A stretch of DNA of 64,000 nucleotides from contig CAIVLG010000267.1 in NCBI GenBank assembly GCA_903906695.1, positions 22,418-86,417 on the forward strand, written 5' to 3'. Each line of letters starts with the position of its first letter. Position 1 is the stretch's first letter. Below are positions 62,562 through 64,000 of this stretch, in pieces. The notes beneath the pieces were generated by a model that was not told the origin of the DNA, did no database searches, and saw only the letters and a list, made by a program, of their open reading frames with translations. Both the position numbers and the translations under genes were made by a program. Origin of the DNA: an uncultured beta proteobacterium. GTDB taxonomy: Bacteria; Pseudomonadota; Gammaproteobacteria; Burkholderiales; Burkholderiaceae_C.

Positions 62562-63635
62562 CTAACCTGCTCGCGCAGGGCTCCCAGGCAACAGACATTC
62601 GCTGCACAGCATCATTGCCAATCGCTGCAATGCCTGCCAGTTGTCGACCGGCCAATCGGCCTGCTTCAGACCCTTGACGATGCCGTCGACCTGATGCGCC
62701 GCTTGCAGCAAACTGGCCAGGGCCGCTTCACTCAGACGCGGCAGCAAGCGCTCAAACAAGCGTTCCTTCACACCCCAAACGCGTTGCTCGCGCAGGGCCA
62801 GTGGCATGGGTTGGCCGGCAGCCAGGGCGTCCTTGACGCGCTTGAGGGCACGTATGTCTTCGCTCAGGGCGTAGTGCACCAGCACTTCGGCCTCGCCTTC
62901 GGCGCGCAAACCGTCGAGCATGCGCTGCACGCGCAGTGCCTGCCCCCCCAGCACGGCTTCGGAGAGTTTGAAAACGTCATAACGCGCAACGTTCAGGACA
63001 GCACTCTCGACCTGCTCAAACGAAAGTTCGCCAGGAGCAAACAGGAGCGCCAACTTCTGGATTTCCTGATGGGCCGCGAGCAGATTGCCTTCGACCCGGT
63101 CGGCAAAGAACTGCAACAGGGCCTGCCCTTCTTCGCCAGCACGCACGCGTTGGCCCTGCAGCGCCAGCCGCTGCGCGATCCACTGCGGCAGCGCCTTGCG
63201 TTCAATCGATTCGACCTGAACTGTCACACCCAGGCTTTCGAGTGCCTCGAACCAGGCACTGCCCCGGGTGAGCTTGTCAAGGCGTGGCAGCATGATCAGG
63301 GTCAGCGTGGACTGGCTGCCTCGCGATTGCTCGGCCAGCTGTTGCAGCGCGCTACCGCCGTCCTTGCCTGGTTTTCCGGAAGGGATGTTCAGCTCAAGCA
63401 ACTGCTTGTCGGCAAAAAGGCTCAGCGAGCTGCCAGCGGCTAATAGCGTGCTCCAATCGAAATGGGCGCCGGCAACTGTGTGCGAGCTGCGTTCCGTAAA
63501 ACCCTGCGTCCGGGCCGCGCTGCGAATGGCATCGGCGGCCTCCTGAATCAACAGGGGCTCGTCACCATGCAGCGTGTAAAGACTTCTCAACCCCTTTTGC
63601 AAATGGTTTGTCAGTTGGTTAGGGCTTAGCTGCAT
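62562..63635 (-). CDS. holA: DNA polymerase III delta subunit
   Basis: A 357-residue clamp-loader subunit. It starts 'QLSPNQLTNHLQKGLRSLYT' and has 'LHGDEPLLIQEAADAIRSAA' and 'FADRVEGNLLAAHQEIQKLA', as in HolA. It opens the beta clamp. The gene normally follows lptE; here the sequence upstream (63636-64000) is a non-coding palindromic element instead, and lptE would be beyond the window. Confidence 0.95.
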   Translation of the reverse strand: MQLSPNQLTNHLQKGLRSLYTLHGDEPLLIQEAADAIRSAARTQGFTERSSHTVAGAHFDWSTLLAAGSSLSLFADKQLLELNIPSGKPGKDGGSALQQLAEQSRGSQSTLTLIMLPRLDKLTRGSAWFEALESLGVTVQVESIERKALPQWIAQRLALQGQRVRAGEEGQALLQFFADRVEGNLLAAHQEIQKLALLFAPGELSFEQVESAVLNVARYDVFKLSEAVLGGQALRVQRMLDGLRAEGEAEVLVHYALSEDIRALKRVKDALAAGQPMPLALREQRVWGVKERLFERLLPRLSEAALASLLQAAHQVDGIVKGLKQADWPVDNWQALQRLAMMLCSECLLPGSPARAG

Positions 63636-63725
63636 GCGGCCTTTCCCCTCTCACTTCCCCGTTGGGATGATCTATTCCCCCCTTATCCCCCCCGGTGGGC
63701 TGTTTGCCCCACTCATACCCCCCCG

Positions 63726-63757
63726 CCCCTCTCTCGCCCCGCCGGGCGAAAGAGGGG
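63726..63757. repeat. Hairpin with 13 paired bases per arm
   Basis: CCCCTCT-C-TCGCCC (63726-63739) pairs with GGGCGA-A-AGAGGGG (63744-63757) around a 4-base loop with one C/A mismatch. No T-run follows on either strand, so it is unlikely to be an intrinsic terminator. Confidence 0.7.
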
Positions 63758-63886
63758 AGCCCCATGTGGCCGCGTCTTTGAACAAGAGAAGTACACGCGC
63801 CTCGGCACGTTGCGTGCAGATTCCTATGAACAAGACCTCGGAGAGGCACTTCGCATCTTTCACACGCGGCCACATGGGGCTCCCCT
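63753..63886. repeat. 23-bp perfect inverted repeat with 88-base interior
   Basis: AGGGGAGCCCCATGTGGCCG plus CGT at 63753-63775 is the exact reverse complement of 63864-63886. Flanks GCGAAAG and TTTTCGG extend the pairing with few mismatches. The right arm is followed by TTTT (63887-63890), so the stem could stop transcription toward the window end. Confidence 0.85.
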
Positions 63887-63895
63887 TTTTCGGTT

Positions 63896-63946
63896 ATTGG
63901 GGTCAGACACCAATTTCGCTGCGGCAAATTTGGGCTCTGACCCCAA
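63896..63946. repeat. Copy 2 of the GGGGTCAGA repeat, as inverted pair
   Basis: ATTGGGGTCAGACACCAATT (63896-63915) is identical to the repeat at 22767-22786 (opposite strand). It is followed, after a CGCTGCGGC-type loop, by its imperfect inverse ending CTCTGACCCCAA (63935-63946). So two GGGGTCAGA units face each other here, as in BIME/REP pairs, while the hemW copy is single. Confidence 0.8.
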
Positions 63947-64000
63947 AAACCGGGGCGGTGGGAATAAGGGGGGGAATACACCATCCCACAGAAAGAGTGA

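Larger units (their letters stand above)
63663..63989. repeat. Nested palindromic non-coding element upstream of holA
   Basis: The 365 bases from the holA start to the window end contain no credible gene. The outer arms (63663-63690 and 63961-63989) are an imperfect inverted repeat with TGGGATG and TATTCCCCCC in common. Within it lie a 31-base hairpin (63726-63757), a 23-bp perfect inverted repeat (63753-63775 / 63864-63886) and a copy of the GGGGTCAGA repeat (63897-63946). The layout resembles a miniature mobile element or a repeat cluster. It may continue past the window end. Confidence 0.7.

Noticed and set aside
63726-63757. Intrinsic terminator
   Set aside because: The hairpin is strong but neither strand has a T-run directly behind it.
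63619-63984. 121-codon open frame on the minus strand
   Set aside because: It runs through the nested palindromic element, overlaps the holA start and has no protein-like composition.
1-64000. CRISPR array, insertion sequence or prophage
   Set aside because: No regularly spaced repeats, no transposase or integrase gene and no phage structural genes were found.

Overview
The window reads as a chromosomal segment of a betaproteobacterium of the order Burkholderiales, most likely Comamonadaceae-like. The grounds are gene families and gene order: the rdgB-rph-PP2C-kinase-yicC-gmk-rpoZ-spoT-greB neighbourhood, a glutamate-cysteine ligase of the TIGR02049 type, a BPSS1780-type membrane protein, a FimV-like protein, and GC-rich palindromic inserts inside housekeeping genes. 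I could not run a database search, so the genus is open. Coding density is high. Many adjacent genes overlap by 4 bases (ATGA or GTGA), and several convergent pairs leave almost no space between stop codons.

Layout. 1-1300: end of an unidentified gene, then a PqqD-like and an HPr-kinase-like gene. 1377-2798: a MaoC/phosphotransacylase fusion. 2799-7868 (minus strand): rubrerythrin, an Fe-S/CCG-domain protein, a DUF3501 protein, yaaA, an alpha/beta hydrolase and queF, a run with an oxygen and peroxide stress flavour. 8029-12870: valS, tusA-like, a Nudix hydrolase, cysM and tRNA-Leu(CAA). 12922-13691: a small exported SRPBCC protein and a VOC/PhnB-like pseudogene. 13804-20335 (minus): a biotin-dependent acyl-CoA carboxylase operon (beta subunit, acyl-CoA dehydrogenase, hydratase, alpha subunit, BKACE-type beta-keto acid cleavage enzyme). 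It has a recognisable promoter and operator region and is divergent from an SCP2 protein and a MerR regulator. 21592-30827: hemW, rdgB, rph, a PP2C phosphatase and Ser/Thr kinase pair, yicC, gmk, rpoZ, spoT and greB. 30883-33041: an MFS transporter and a hydrolase.

33062-41817 is the accessory region. It is a type I restriction-modification operon transcribed hsdM, yhcG-type nuclease (DUF1016), hsdS, hsdR, radC, ending in a decayed BRO-N/DinD-like gene and bounded on the other side by tRNA-Arg(ACG). The nuclease and the RadC protein are translationally linked to the R-M subunits, which makes this the best candidate for an incompletely described defence module.

41848-63635 is housekeeping again: polA, a DUF2782 protein, thrB, a membrane protein, a TPR protein, uvrD, a FimV-like gene, a family I CoA-transferase, an MFS transporter, a class II amidotransferase, the gshA-kup-gshB operon, proA and holA. 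The last 365 bases are non-coding and hold a nested palindromic element. Part of it (a 20-base motif) is identical to the repeat at the rdgB/hemW junction.

The two most interesting regions are the carboxylase/BKACE operon, whose sequence signatures suggest an acyclic-isoprenoid or related 3-methyl-branched acyl-CoA route rather than plain leucine breakdown, and the R-M/YhcG/RadC island.
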